64,000 nucleotides of DNA from an uncultured Bacteroidales bacterium (GTDB lineage: Bacteria; Bacteroidota; Bacteroidia; Bacteroidales; UBA932), in NCBI GenBank assembly GCA_949296645.1, contig CASFPH010000001.1, positions 95,058-159,057 on the forward strand, given 5' to 3'. The stretch's first letter is position 1. Each line of letters opens with the position of its first letter. A program made the position numbers and the translations under genes. Below are positions 51,608 through 61,586 of this stretch, one piece after another. The notes below the pieces were generated by a model. That model saw only the letters and a program-made list of their open reading frames with translations, ran no database searches and had not been told where the DNA came from.

Positions 51608-51639
51608 TTTCCTAATATATAAACTATTTAGTAATTTTG
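51608..51639 (+). promoter_or_regulatory. Promoter for PD40/SPOR-like-nfeD-floA
   Basis: TAATTTTG at 51632-51639 with TTTC at 51608-51611 exactly 20 bases upstream; the ATG at 51663 follows 23 bases later. Confidence 0.6.
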
Positions 51640-51662
51640 TTCGTAAAATTTTCATAAATAAG

Positions 51663-53540
51663 ATGATAAAATACATTGCCACCGTCACGATACTCCTGCT
51701 TTCCGCAAGCATTTCAAGCGGACAGACAACACATGGGGCAAATGACGGAAGAAACACAGACGAGACGGTATTCGTCAGGGCATGGAAGAAACATATGGAA
51801 TATGATTTTGAAAGTGCCGTCAGAATGCTGTCCGGTCTCAAGGACAATGCCGATTCGCTTACGGCCATACGTATAGACTCCCTTATCATGCTGAGCGAAA
51901 ACGGCAAAGTACTTCTTGAATATGCCGATAAGCCGAACTGCCTGGCATACAAGGATGTACCCTTAAACGAGTTCTACCTGTACTATTCACTTCCTGAAGG
52001 AGTATGGTGGGCAAGGGTCCCGGAATCGCTGTCAAAGGGGGCAAGACATGAAATATGCAACGTAATGTACGTGCCTGAAAATGCGAACCGGCTTTTCTAT
52101 TCAGCACAGGACAACAGCGGTTCATGGAACATATACACCATAAAGCATATCAACGACAATATCTGGAGCGCTCCGGAACTGCTTAACGAAAACCTCATTT
52201 CCACAGGAGACGAAATATTCCCTGTCATCAGCAGGGACGGGAAATCCCTGTTTTTCTCATCAAACGGACTCTCCGGCATGGGAGGCTACGATCTGTATGT
52301 AAGCAAATGGGATGACGAAACGGAAGAATGGGGCATTCCCCAGAATCTCGGATTCCCCTATTCTACAACATCCGACGATTTCCTCTATATTGAAAATCCT
52401 GCCACCGGCATGACGCTTTTCGCATCAAACAGGGATTCCGGCAAGGACGGGATAAGGATATATGCAACCGAATACAACAGCACTCCGATCAAGGAATCCA
52501 TAGACTCCATCGAGGAAGCAATGGAACTTTCACATGTCTGTACGGCAAAAGGCGACGCACCCGGATCAGCTTCACCATCGCACGACACCCGGCTTCCGGA
52601 TGATGAAGAAGGCAGAATATATATTTCCATACTGGAAAAGATACAACTCATGAACGGAGAAATCGAAAAACTCGGAAAAACCATATCCGAAAACAGGAAT
52701 CTCTATTCATCGCTCGGCAATGAAGACGACAAGGCACTGATTGCAAAGAAGATATCCGAAGCAGAGCTGAAGATCATGACACTGAACGACTCAATGTCCG
52801 TTATTTCCGCAGAAGTACAGAAAGCGGAAATGAACCTTCTGAAAAAGGGGATCAATCCGGCCATATACAGAAACAGTCTGGAAAAGCATTCTTCAGGGAA
52901 GAGGACCGAAAAGACATTTACCTTCACAAAAGGCAATTACCGACCTCTTCCGGCAATGGAAGTCCTCAAACCCGAACCGGAAATAGACTTCTCCTTCAGA
53001 ATCGGCAAGGAAGCCGAACTTGTAGATATTTCCGAGCTTCCGGACAATCTGATATATCAGGTCCAGCTGTTCACCGTGGCCAGGAAAGCATCACTGAAAG
53101 CCCTGAAGGGAATGGCCCCTGTATTTGAATTCAAGACACCTACCGGCAAATACATATACAGGACTGGAATATTCTACAGCTATGCGGAAGCACTTTCCAA
53201 CCTGAACAAGGTCAAGAAAAACGGCTTCCCTGGAGCCATGCTTTCGGCAATGTACAAGGGAAAATCCGTAACCGTAAAGGAAGCAAGGGAACTGGAAAAG
53301 AAACTCAAGGCCGGCGCAGGCTGGCAAATTGCCATGACGATGTTCCCGAACGGCATACCGACCGCCATCATGGATGAACTTAAAGACATGACAGACAAGG
53401 ATATAGCAAAAGGCATCGAAAACGGGAAGAGCATATATTACATAGGGCCCTTCGATTCGAAAGCCGAAGCGGAACGTATAGTATCCAGACTGGAGGAACT
53501 TGCTGTAGAAGGAGTAAGCCTGAGACAATTGAAAAAATAA
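51663..53540 (+). CDS. Secreted PD40 (WD40-like) protein with C-terminal SPOR-like repeats
   Basis: 625 residues from the ATG at 51663, which gives a clean signal peptide (IKYIATVTILLLSASISSGQ); an upstream start would lack one. Residues about 150-270 carry PD40-type beta-propeller repeats (EIFPVISRDGKSLFFSSNG, TLFASNRDSGKDGIRIYA). A coiled-coil stretch (about 320-400) follows, then two SPOR-like segments (about 465-545, YQVQLFTVARKA and YRTGIFYSYAEAL; and about 585-620, YYIGPFDSKAEAERI). SPOR domains bind peptidoglycan stripped of peptides. Envelope or cell-wall function is likely. nfeD follows after 16 bases. Confidence 0.75.
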   Translation: MIKYIATVTILLLSASISSGQTTHGANDGRNTDETVFVRAWKKHMEYDFESAVRMLSGLKDNADSLTAIRIDSLIMLSENGKVLLEYADKPNCLAYKDVPLNEFYLYYSLPEGVWWARVPESLSKGARHEICNVMYVPENANRLFYSAQDNSGSWNIYTIKHINDNIWSAPELLNENLISTGDEIFPVISRDGKSLFFSSNGLSGMGGYDLYVSKWDDETEEWGIPQNLGFPYSTTSDDFLYIENPATGMTLFASNRDSGKDGIRIYATEYNSTPIKESIDSIEEAMELSHVCTAKGDAPGSASPSHDTRLPDDEEGRIYISILEKIQLMNGEIEKLGKTISENRNLYSSLGNEDDKALIAKKISEAELKIMTLNDSMSVISAEVQKAEMNLLKKGINPAIYRNSLEKHSSGKRTEKTFTFTKGNYRPLPAMEVLKPEPEIDFSFRIGKEAELVDISELPDNLIYQVQLFTVARKASLKALKGMAPVFEFKTPTGKYIYRTGIFYSYAEALSNLNKVKKNGFPGAMLSAMYKGKSVTVKEARELEKKLKAGAGWQIAMTMFPNGIPTAIMDELKDMTDKDIAKGIENGKSIYYIGPFDSKAEAERIVSRLEELAVEGVSLRQLKK

Positions 53541-53556
53541 TATATCCTGTTTATAT

Positions 53557-54033
53557 ATGGGAATAATAATATCATTGATAATCATAGGGTTGCTGCTTGC
53601 CGCAATCGAACTGCTCATAATACCGGGATTCGGAATCGCCGGAATTGCCGGCATATGCAGCATGGCAGGCGCAGTAATTTATGCATTCCACATATACGGT
53701 ACCACCGCCGGACTGCTGGTACTAATTGCAATTCTGCTGCTGATGCTTGTAATGTATATTTTCTTCCTCAAATCGGGCACATGGAAGAAACTCACGCTCA
53801 AGGACAGTATTTCAGCAAAAGTAGACAGCACCCCTGACGAAAAAGGACTTGCAGCAGGAATGAAAGGCATTGCGATAACAAGAATAGGCCCGATGGGCAG
53901 CGGAAGGTTCGGCGACATTACAGCGGAAGTAACAAGCCGCGGAGAAATAATAAATCCCGGATCAGAAATAGAAATCACACTGATTGAAGGCAACCGCATT
54001 TTCATAAAAAGAATTTCAACTGACAACTTTTAA
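53557..54033 (+). CDS. NfeD-like membrane protein
   Basis: 158 residues: a hydrophobic first half with about three membrane segments (IISLIIIGLLLAAIELLIIPG, GICSMAGAVIYAF, LLVLIAILLLMLVMYIFF as parts) and a C-terminal OB-fold (about 85-155; GMKGIAITRIGPMGSGRFGD). This is the short NfeD1b type without the serine protease domain. It is encoded 10 bases before floA; NfeD and flotillin-like proteins are regular partners. Confidence 0.9.
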   Translation: MGIIISLIIIGLLLAAIELLIIPGFGIAGIAGICSMAGAVIYAFHIYGTTAGLLVLIAILLLMLVMYIFFLKSGTWKKLTLKDSISAKVDSTPDEKGLAAGMKGIAITRIGPMGSGRFGDITAEVTSRGEIINPGSEIEITLIEGNRIFIKRISTDNF

Positions 54034-54043
54034 CTCATAAAAA

Positions 54044-55003
54044 ATGGAAAATCTTACAGTAATTCTGATCTGGACGGCAGTTTCTATTGCCGGACTGGTA
54101 ATTCTTCTCTGGTTTTTCCCGGTCACATTATGGTTTCAGGCACTCATATCAGGAGTAAGGATATCCCTGATACAGCTTGTTCTGATGAGATGGAGAAAAG
54201 TACCTCCCGGAACCATGGTAATGGCAATGGTTACAGGTACAAAAGCCGGACTCAAACTCGATCCGAACGAACTTGAAGCCCACTATCTTGCCAAAGGGAA
54301 TGTACCAAACGTGGTTAATGCGCTCATTTCCGCAGACAAGGCCAACATTCCTCTGGATTTCAAGATGGCGGCGGCTATCGACCTTGCAGGACGCGACGTG
54401 TTCGAAGCGGTCCAGATGTCCGTAAACCCGAAGGTCATAAACACTCCGCCAGTAACCGCAGTTGCCAAGGACGGTATCCAGCTGATTGCAAAAGCCAGGG
54501 TTACTGTAAGGGCAAACATCAAACAACTCGTCGGAGGCGCCGGAGAAGAAACGGTACTGGCCAGAGTCGGTGAAGGAATCGTATCCAGCATCGGTTCTTC
54601 ACTTTCACACAAGCAGGTACTTGAAAATCCTGATTCCATCTCGAAAGTCGTCCTTGCCAAAGGACTTGACGCCGGTACAGCTTTCGAAATCCTCTCCATC
54701 GATATCGCCGACATAGACATCGGAAAGAACATCGGTGCAGTGCTTCAGATAGACCAGGCAAATGCCGACAAGAACATCGCCCAGGCAAGAGCCGAAGAGC
54801 GCCGCGCAATGGCAGTCGCACTCGAACAGGAGATGAAAGCCAAGGCACAGGAAGCCCGCGCCAAAGTGATTGAGGCCGAAGCTCAGGTACCGCTCGCAAT
54901 GGCGGAAGCATTCCGCAGCGGAAACCTCGGAGTAATGGACTACTATAAGTTCAAGAACATCCAGGCCGACACCGAGATGAGAGAAAGCATTGCGAAGCAG
55001 TAG
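54044..55003 (+). CDS. floA: Flotillin-like protein FloA
   Basis: 319 residues. One N-terminal membrane-associated hairpin (about 5-40; [20 protein letters not shown]), then the SPFH domain ([20 protein letters not shown] through [16 protein letters not shown]) and a C-terminal Ala/Glu-rich coiled coil ([20 protein letters not shown] and on). FloA-type proteins build membrane microdomains. Downstream partner of nfeD. A strong terminator follows 29 bases after the stop. Confidence 0.95.
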   Translation: MENLTVILIWTAVSIAGLVILLWFFPVTLWFQALISGVRISLIQLVLMRWRKVPPGTMVMAMVTGTKAGLKLDPNELEAHYLAKGNVPNVVNALISADKANIPLDFKMAAAIDLAGRDVFEAVQMSVNPKVINTPPVTAVAKDGIQLIAKARVTVRANIKQLVGGAGEETVLARVGEGIVSSIGSSLSHKQVLENPDSISKVVLAKGLDAGTAFEILSIDIADIDIGKNIGAVLQIDQANADKNIAQARAEERRAMAVALEQEMKAKAQEARAKVIEAEAQVPLAMAEAFRSGNLGVMDYYKFKNIQADTEMRESIAKQ

Positions 55004-55032
55004 AATAAAGCACAATCATCATAACGTACGAT

Positions 55033-55072
55033 AACGGGGCTGCAGGAACGAAAATTCCGGTGCAGCCCCGTT
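55033..55072 (+). terminator. Intrinsic terminator after floA
   Basis: A 12-bp stem AACGGGGCTGCA / TGCAGCCCCGTT with an inner GGAA/TTCC pair, followed by TTTGTTGT. It may also stop the converging leftward transcript. Confidence 0.8.
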
Positions 55073-55107
55073 TGTTGTATGACTAAAGACAATCGTCAGT
55101 AATATCT

Positions 55108-55554
55108 TTACTTATTCTCTTTTATCTCGTCCATGACAAAATTTATATACGCCTTATCGGGACTGATGACAACAGTCTGTCTGCTCTCTTTATAGCCGTC
55201 CATAGTGCATACGCATTCATATTCCCCTTCCAGGACTTTCTTCATGAATACGACACCTTCATAGTCACTACTTCCTGTGGCAACAGTATCCTTTCCTGAA
55301 ATAAGATACACCTTTGCCCCTTCAAGAGCATATAAATTGAGATCCTTTCCGGCATCAGGACCTGAAAATTTACAAAGTACACCCTTGAGAACAGCTTCTC
55401 CCTCGGGAAGTGGATCAACGGAAGAAAATGTCACATCACACCTGACGTTGCATTTTTTAGCCTTTTTCTGTCCATCCATGGCACTGCATGGAGAGAATGA
55501 AGAAACTGCGAGAAACATCACAGTGAAAACGAGTAAAAACCTTTTCATAATCAT
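55108..55554 (-). CDS. Small secreted protein with CarboxypepD_reg-like domain (copy A1)
   Basis: 148 residues (or 146 from the second ATG at 55548). Signal peptide about 1-25 (MKRFLLVFTVMFLAVSSF). The remainder is one Ig-like domain: KKCNVRCDVTFSS, LNLYALEGAKVYLISGKDTV, DYEGVVFMKKVLEGEYECVC. It resembles the N-terminal domain of the barrel protein encoded just upstream and, more closely, the small protein at 61587-62003; both small proteins share CxxxC pairs. The ATG overlaps the stop of the barrel gene, so they are coupled. Confidence 0.75.
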   Translation of the reverse strand: MIMKRFLLVFTVMFLAVSSFSPCSAMDGQKKAKKCNVRCDVTFSSVDPLPEGEAVLKGVLCKFSGPDAGKDLNLYALEGAKVYLISGKDTVATGSSDYEGVVFMKKVLEGEYECVCTMDGYKESRQTVVISPDKAYINFVMDEIKENK

Positions 55555-58397
55555 TTGAATTTACAACTTCTTAAATTGAACAATATATCGAACGATATAT
55601 AGCGTCCGAACGTAGGTTCCCATTTATTCTGCACATAGTCCGAGTACATCATCGTCTTGAAATCGGTACTGCTGTTGAAAACGTCGAATACCGAAACCCC
55701 TGCCGTAAGACGCCCCTTGAACAGTTTGACCCCTGTCGATACGCTCAGGATATTGTTCCGGTTGAAGATGCCGGACGTCCCGCCAACCGGCTTGTTCAGT
55801 ATGAAATCGTACGCCGAACTTATGTACCAGACCTTGAAGATGTCTGCTCCGGCCTTGACCTTGAGCTTCTCGTTGAAATAGCGGTATGCGCTCAGCTTCG
55901 TGTTGTCCGAACTGGTAAACGAGGTCAGGGATGACAACTCCAGCTTGAACCAGCGGTACGAGGTGTTGCTCTCCACAAGAAATCCCGCATCGTAGGTATC
56001 AGTCATGTTGAGCTCCTCCTGAACATACGACGGCTTCTTGGCATAGGTACCTTTCAACGTCATGTCATATTTCGTCCTCAATGCCGAAATGCGGCTGGAA
56101 TATTTGAGACTGACATTCCCCTCCATACTGCGGGGACCGTTCCTGTAACTCGAGAAAGTAGCACCGGGGGATACCTCGTATCCGCCGTATTCATCGAGAA
56201 CAGTACCGTCCTTGTAGAATACGTTGTAAGGGATTATGTCATTGTCCCTCATCCTGAAATTCCCGTATATGCTGAGCATCGAGATACTTTTGAACGGATT
56301 TCCCGAATACCAGCCCAATCTGAATTCATGCTCGGCTGGCAGCATTATGTCAGGGTTGCCTGCCGACAGGAAGAGGGGATTGCTGTCGTCTATCCTGTCC
56401 CTTATCATCTCAACTGCAGGTATATCCTTCCTGAAGGAATATTGAAACCGGAATTCCTTCCAGTCAAAATAAAGAGCGGCAGAAGGAATAATATAATCAT
56501 GTCTGAACACCCCATCCATTACGGCATCCGCATCATTCACTCCAACATAGTCAAGACTTCCTTTTATTCCTAAATTATACACATTGCTAAAAATATTTGA
56601 ATTTTGCGAGTCAAGCCTATATCCTAAATTTATTTCCACTCCTCCCTTGATGAAGTTGTATGTATAGTCCTTACTGTTCTGCATATCGAAGACAGGTAGT
56701 GACGGATTGGTTACATCGTATCTGAGATAGGTATTCCGGCTGTTTTGGTAGTTCCCGTAAACCGACGCCCTGAGAGTCATCTGACGACGGTAATTTTTCT
56801 CGTCTTTTCGGGTAAATGTGGCACCATTTACCATTATAAGATCTCTGTTCGCTCTCAAATTCGCCAACAAATTTCGTCCTTTCGGAGTGCTCACATAATC
56901 GGTAAACGTACTGTTTTCCTCAAGTTTTCGGAACTCGTCACCTCGGCTCTCGCCCATGGAAAAATTACCCGTTACATCCACCTTTTTCCTCTTACCGATG
57001 TTGACTAATATATATTCCGATGTATTCCAGTTCCGCATGGATTGCGACAGAGAATCACCTACCGTAGTGGTCATACCGTCAAGGATGTTTCTGTATGAAG
57101 AGACATCCTTCTTCTCTGAATTTCCGAAAGAAGTGTTGCTCATAAACAAAATGGAAGAAACCAACCTCTTGCTGTTTACATTTTTATAATTCAACGTCAC
57201 CCTGTGGTTACCGGATATATCACCTTTCACGTTGTCGGAACGGTATTCCCTATCCGTATAATCCGTCCCGAACCCGTATTCACGCTCCAGATATGTCGCG
57301 TTCGTACTGTTGTCGTGCATGTAGGAATATCCGAACGTATATTCGCTGCCGTCTCCGAAGACTTTACCCTTGCGCTTGGTGAACGATATCTCAGCTGCTC
57401 CCAACTGTTTCTCTCCGCTGAACCGTGATGTCTGAAGCTCTTCTATGAAATTCGAGGAACTGCTCCTCATCCCGACATTGTTGTAATATGCCTCGGCCTT
57501 GAGCGCCGCTCCTGTAGAGTTCATCTCGAACTTCAGACCGCCCTTGTACCTTATCTTCTCCTCACCCGTGCCCCCTTTCTCGTCCTTGCCTACCCCTGCT
57601 ATGACATGACCTGCAAACGATGCCAGAAACGCTCTCGTCGTCTCTATGTTCATCGCCCGTACCTTTCGGTACTCTCGCTTCCCGTTCACGTTCGACACCT
57701 CCTCCAACTCGTCATAGAACTGGATGTCCTTGACCATGTCCGCATCTATGTTCTTCAACGCGGCTAGAAAATCATGTCCGAACATCGCCTCGCCTCCGAC
57801 ATACGTGCGCTTCAACGGCTCGCCGAAGGCAGTGATACTCCCGAAGGGACTTATCTCTATCCCGGGAACCTGCTTGACTATCTCTATCGCCGCAGCTCCG
57901 GACCGGGTCTCCACAGCCTTCGGATTCACGACTATCGTATCGCCACGCTGTATCACAAGCGGGATATCACCCTCTACCTTTATCGATGAGAGTAGAACCG
58001 GCGACTCCTTCATCATTGCCGATACGTCCGTCTGACTGCCTTTGTGCTCTATTTCAACGGTATAATCCTCATAGCCAACGAAACTGATGGAAACCCTGTA
58101 CTCGCCGTAGGAGATATTCCTGAAAACGCACATCCCGGTAACGTCTGTGGAAAGATGTCGGAGTGTGTCACGACCGCGGACCAAAGTCACAGTTGCCCCT
58201 TCCATCGGATACACGAACTTCCCGCTATTTGACAAGATGACCACACCAGAGCCGGATTCCTTTCCGTCTATCGCTACCCTGGAAGTGAACCGGGCTTCAA
58301 CCTTTATGTTGCCTTTCCGGCTTTCAGCATGCAATCCGGACAACGGGAATAACAGCAGATACAGTATCGCAGAGAATACCAGAAGAAGTCGGTTCAT
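55551..58397 (-). CDS. Outer-membrane beta-barrel protein with CarboxypepD_reg and plug-like domains (copy 1)
   Basis: 948 residues. Signal peptide 1-24, CarboxypepD_reg-like domain about 27-130 (YPMEGATVTLVRGRDTL, YGEYRVSISFVGYEDY), a plug-like region (about 140-265; PLVIQRGDTIVVNPKAVETR, IVKQVPGIEISPFGSITAFG, RTYVGGEAMFG) and a long beta-barrel ending YVQNKWEPTFGRYISFDI. It is of the TonB-receptor-like outer membrane beta-barrel family. Paralogue of 58735-61482; the gene pair is a tandem duplication with diverged sequence. A TATATTTA motif upstream is only a near match to a promoter. Confidence 0.85.
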   Translation of the reverse strand: MNRLLLVFSAILYLLLFPLSGLHAESRKGNIKVEARFTSRVAIDGKESGSGVVILSNSGKFVYPMEGATVTLVRGRDTLRHLSTDVTGMCVFRNISYGEYRVSISFVGYEDYTVEIEHKGSQTDVSAMMKESPVLLSSIKVEGDIPLVIQRGDTIVVNPKAVETRSGAAAIEIVKQVPGIEISPFGSITAFGEPLKRTYVGGEAMFGHDFLAALKNIDADMVKDIQFYDELEEVSNVNGKREYRKVRAMNIETTRAFLASFAGHVIAGVGKDEKGGTGEEKIRYKGGLKFEMNSTGAALKAEAYYNNVGMRSSSSNFIEELQTSRFSGEKQLGAAEISFTKRKGKVFGDGSEYTFGYSYMHDNSTNATYLEREYGFGTDYTDREYRSDNVKGDISGNHRVTLNYKNVNSKRLVSSILFMSNTSFGNSEKKDVSSYRNILDGMTTTVGDSLSQSMRNWNTSEYILVNIGKRKKVDVTGNFSMGESRGDEFRKLEENSTFTDYVSTPKGRNLLANLRANRDLIMVNGATFTRKDEKNYRRQMTLRASVYGNYQNSRNTYLRYDVTNPSLPVFDMQNSKDYTYNFIKGGVEINLGYRLDSQNSNIFSNVYNLGIKGSLDYVGVNDADAVMDGVFRHDYIIPSAALYFDWKEFRFQYSFRKDIPAVEMIRDRIDDSNPLFLSAGNPDIMLPAEHEFRLGWYSGNPFKSISMLSIYGNFRMRDNDIIPYNVFYKDGTVLDEYGGYEVSPGATFSSYRNGPRSMEGNVSLKYSSRISALRTKYDMTLKGTYAKKPSYVQEELNMTDTYDAGFLVESNTSYRWFKLELSSLTSFTSSDNTKLSAYRYFNEKLKVKAGADIFKVWYISSAYDFILNKPVGGTSGIFNRNNILSVSTGVKLFKGRLTAGVSVFDVFNSSTDFKTMMYSDYVQNKWEPTFGRYISFDILFNLRSCKFK

Positions 58398-58734
58398 GGT
58401 TAAAGGTTTTAACTTCGGACAATATGAATTCTATTAATCACATTTATCCCGTAAATATAATACAACCTAACATGTAAAAACCACCATCCGGACAGTGAAT
58501 ATTTTGCTCAAATGGTGGTTTCTTAAAATTCGGACTCCGACAGATGAAAAGTACAAAATACATGACTTAAGGCATATATGTAATTCAATAGCCCTATCTA
58601 TCATGTTTACAGTATAATTCATCTTTTAATCAAAAAAAATACTATAACTATGAAAAACATGTAATTCTATATCTGCCGGAAAATCGCACACAATTAGGGA
58701 AGAACTTGAATAACCGGCAAGGTCCGGTGGAGGA
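58398..58734. other. Intergenic region between the two barrel genes
   Basis: 337 bases. It holds the terminator at 58473-58521 and an imperfect promoter-like TATATTTA for copy 1. I see no coding frame, tRNA or other recognisable RNA in the rest, which is A/T-rich. Confidence 0.6.
58473..58521 (-). terminator. Terminator after barrel copy 2 operon
   Basis: A 10-bp stem AAACCACCAT / ATGGTGGTTT with a 24-base loop, followed on the minus strand by a run of T. It lies about 215 bases past the copy 2 stop, so copy 1 probably has its own promoter. Confidence 0.65.
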
Positions 58735-61482
58735 TTATCTGTACTTTCTCAGATTGAATACCACGTCGAAGGAGACATAACGTCCGAATGTAGGAGTCCA
58801 GGTATTCTGGACATAGTCCGAATACATCATTGTCCTGAAGTCGGTACTCCTGTCAAAAATATCGAATACCGAAACTCCTGCTGTAAGACGGCCCTTGAAG
58901 AGTTTGAGTCCTGTCGATATATTGAAAACATTATTTAGATACCTCTGCCCCACTCCGGAAACCAGCGGCTCATTCAGAATCATTTCATAAGTACCGTTTA
59001 TATACCATTTCCTGAACAACGTCACATTGGCTTTCGCACTCGCCTTCTGATTGAAATAGACATAACGTTCGGATGCGGTATTGAGTGTATTGCTGTAGCC
59101 TGATACTGAACGGAGCGTAAGTGTCATCCATTTGAGCGATGTGTATGTCTCCATATTCACCGATGCGGAATATGTATTGGAAACATTGGCAATATCCCCC
59201 TCGAAATATGGACGTCTCATGAACTCCCCGGTAACTCTGAAATCCAGTTTCGTCCTGAGTGAGGACAGTCTCGTTGAAAGCGCCCCGTTCAAACTTGCAT
59301 TAATATCCCCGCCTACATTCCTGTAGGTAGTGAATGTAGCCCCGGGAAGGACACTGTACCCCCTATATTCCGGCAACACCGCCCCGTCCTTATAATACCT
59401 CTGCACGGATACTATCGCATTGTCATTCAGGACAGCCCTTATATCGACATTCCAATGCACCAGAGACGATTGCGGAGAATGGTATCCTACATACGCATTA
59501 TAGACAAAAGGAGCTTTCAGGTCCGGATTGCCTGCTGTAAGATAGAGAGGGTTGGCATCGTTGACCGCACTCCGCATCTGCTCTACCGAAGGAGAGGTCT
59601 GGGTTACGGAAAAAGAGAAATTGAATCCGCCGAAACCCATAATCATGTTTCCGTAGAAGGAGTTGAAATCCTTATGCAGTCTTCCTCCTGAAGAAAGTCT
59701 GTCCAGATCATTCAGTATAAGGTTCTGAAAACCTGCATGCACATTGATGTTGCTGTTTGTCCTCGACCTGACAAAAGAGAGATATGCCTTATTGGTCCAG
59801 TTGTTCTTTGTATATGAATAACTGTTGAGTTCATCCAGCATGGAGTTGTCACTGTCGGTAATATCATATCGCAACCTTTCAGTCGTGCCTTTTTCATAAT
59901 TGCTTTCAAGGTTGACCGTCAATGATGTCCTCTCGGCCAGATAAAGCGATTTGGTTCTGAACCGAAGACCAGCCTTCATGTTCCTGCCTGTCGGACTTGA
60001 TTCGAATTCCCTCGCCGTTCCGTCAGTATCAACAAGTCTCAGTTCTTTTCCGTCATCTTCGCCAGTTGAAAAGGAACCCGACAACGACCATTCCTTATAT
60101 GAAAATCCGGCATCCTCCGACAATGACCACCGGTGCAGGCTTTTGGATGTAATATCCTCAATATCCGTTTTCCCGTCAGTCCTGATATCCGACATCATAT
60201 TCGTCAGATTCTCCTTACCGTCATCGAATGCCATCTGATGGTTCAGATAAACCGTATAATTGCGTTTTTTATTATCCCTGTGGTTAAGTTTCAATTTCAT
60301 CTCATGTTGGGACTTGCGCGTCAGGCTTTCTTCTTCGGAAACATATCTTCTGGAATCTGCATTATCGTCCTGGAAATACTCCTTTTCCACCCTCTTGGAA
60401 AGATCATTCCTGTCATTGTCATATTTGTATGAAACCTCCAGTTCGGTACCGTCCGAATAATAGTTTCCACGCTTGAATTCAGCTTTCACACCTGCCGATG
60501 TCAAAGTTCTGTCCCCCGAGAAGCGTCTGGACATAAGTTCATTCAGATAGTCCGCTGAATTGTTTTCAAGACCTACATTATTGGTGAATATGTCGGATTT
60601 GACAATCAGTGACCTTGTGAACATGTTGAATGATGCACCGCCCTTGTACCTCAACCTGTCGGAAAGTTTACCGTTCCCGTCAAGACCTGCACCTATACCG
60701 GCGAGAAGATGGCCGTTGAAAGATGAAAGGAACTGCCGGAACGTGCGGATATTCATCACCCTAACCTTACGTGACTCTGACCTGCCGTTGAATGTTCCCG
60801 TTATCTCCGTTTCATCGTAAACGTCAATGCTTTTCACCATATCCGCACCTACACCCAGCAAAGCCTCCATCACCTCCTTTCCGAACAGCGGAAAACCCTC
60901 GACATAAGTTCTCTGGACCGGTTTGCCGAATGCGTTTATTATCCCCGTAGAGGTTACCTCTATACCGGGTACATTTTTTATTATGTCGATTGCCGCAGCC
61001 CCCTCCTGGGTCTCTACAGCCTTGGGATTGATGACTACGGTATCTCCCCTGTTTATTATGAGGGGAATCTCCCCTTTTATCTTTATCTCGTCAAGTATGA
61101 ACCTCTGCTCCTCCATAACCACCTCGATATCAGTCGGGTTGTTCTCATGCATGAATGTATTTTCATACGTTTCATAACCGACATAGGAGAGTTTCAGTCT
61201 ATACTCCCCGTACGGAAGTGACTTGAAATGACAGTAACCGTCAGGTCCGGACACGGCTGCTCCGAGGGTATCGGTACCCGAAACAAGCAGGGCAGTCGCA
61301 CCAGGAAGCGGATACTGATAAATCGTCCTGCTACCTGTAGAGACTATGCTTTCGCCAGCCGATGACAGTTGCTGTTGTGAAGAGAAAAGCACTTTTATGG
61401 AAATCCTGCCGTTCTTTGCAGACAGTTCCGTACATGGCAGAACCGAGAACAGCGCCATGACAAGTATTAGGGACCTTTTCAT
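58735..61482 (-). CDS. Outer-membrane beta-barrel protein with CarboxypepD_reg and plug-like domains (copy 2)
   Basis: 915 residues from the ATG at 61482 (MKRSLILVMALFSVLPCTEL, a proper signal peptide); an ATG at 61536 would add 18 residues in front of it. Same layout as copy 1: CarboxypepD_reg-like domain (YPLPGATALLVSGTDTL, YGEYRLKLSYVGYETY), plug-like region (PLIINRGDTVVINPKAVETQ, IIKNVPGIEVTSTGIINAFG, RTYVEGFPLFG), and a barrel ending YVQNTWTPTFGRYVSFDV. It follows the small secreted protein A2 by about 100 bases (50 to the outer start). Ligand unknown. Confidence 0.85.
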   Translation of the reverse strand: MKRSLILVMALFSVLPCTELSAKNGRISIKVLFSSQQQLSSAGESIVSTGSRTIYQYPLPGATALLVSGTDTLGAAVSGPDGYCHFKSLPYGEYRLKLSYVGYETYENTFMHENNPTDIEVVMEEQRFILDEIKIKGEIPLIINRGDTVVINPKAVETQEGAAAIDIIKNVPGIEVTSTGIINAFGKPVQRTYVEGFPLFGKEVMEALLGVGADMVKSIDVYDETEITGTFNGRSESRKVRVMNIRTFRQFLSSFNGHLLAGIGAGLDGNGKLSDRLRYKGGASFNMFTRSLIVKSDIFTNNVGLENNSADYLNELMSRRFSGDRTLTSAGVKAEFKRGNYYSDGTELEVSYKYDNDRNDLSKRVEKEYFQDDNADSRRYVSEEESLTRKSQHEMKLKLNHRDNKKRNYTVYLNHQMAFDDGKENLTNMMSDIRTDGKTDIEDITSKSLHRWSLSEDAGFSYKEWSLSGSFSTGEDDGKELRLVDTDGTAREFESSPTGRNMKAGLRFRTKSLYLAERTSLTVNLESNYEKGTTERLRYDITDSDNSMLDELNSYSYTKNNWTNKAYLSFVRSRTNSNINVHAGFQNLILNDLDRLSSGGRLHKDFNSFYGNMIMGFGGFNFSFSVTQTSPSVEQMRSAVNDANPLYLTAGNPDLKAPFVYNAYVGYHSPQSSLVHWNVDIRAVLNDNAIVSVQRYYKDGAVLPEYRGYSVLPGATFTTYRNVGGDINASLNGALSTRLSSLRTKLDFRVTGEFMRRPYFEGDIANVSNTYSASVNMETYTSLKWMTLTLRSVSGYSNTLNTASERYVYFNQKASAKANVTLFRKWYINGTYEMILNEPLVSGVGQRYLNNVFNISTGLKLFKGRLTAGVSVFDIFDRSTDFRTMMYSDYVQNTWTPTFGRYVSFDVVFNLRKYR

Positions 61483-61586
61483 AAACAAGAAAGAAAATAC
61501 CGGCAGCACAACACACATGACATTGGACTTCGGCATATTGGTTGATGGAATATTCCGGAAAACCCGGAGGATTGCATTTGCGGGAA

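Noticed and set aside
58522..58734. Small RNA or hidden gene between the barrel genes
   Set aside because: No open frame with a start and no stable hairpin besides the terminator could be found.
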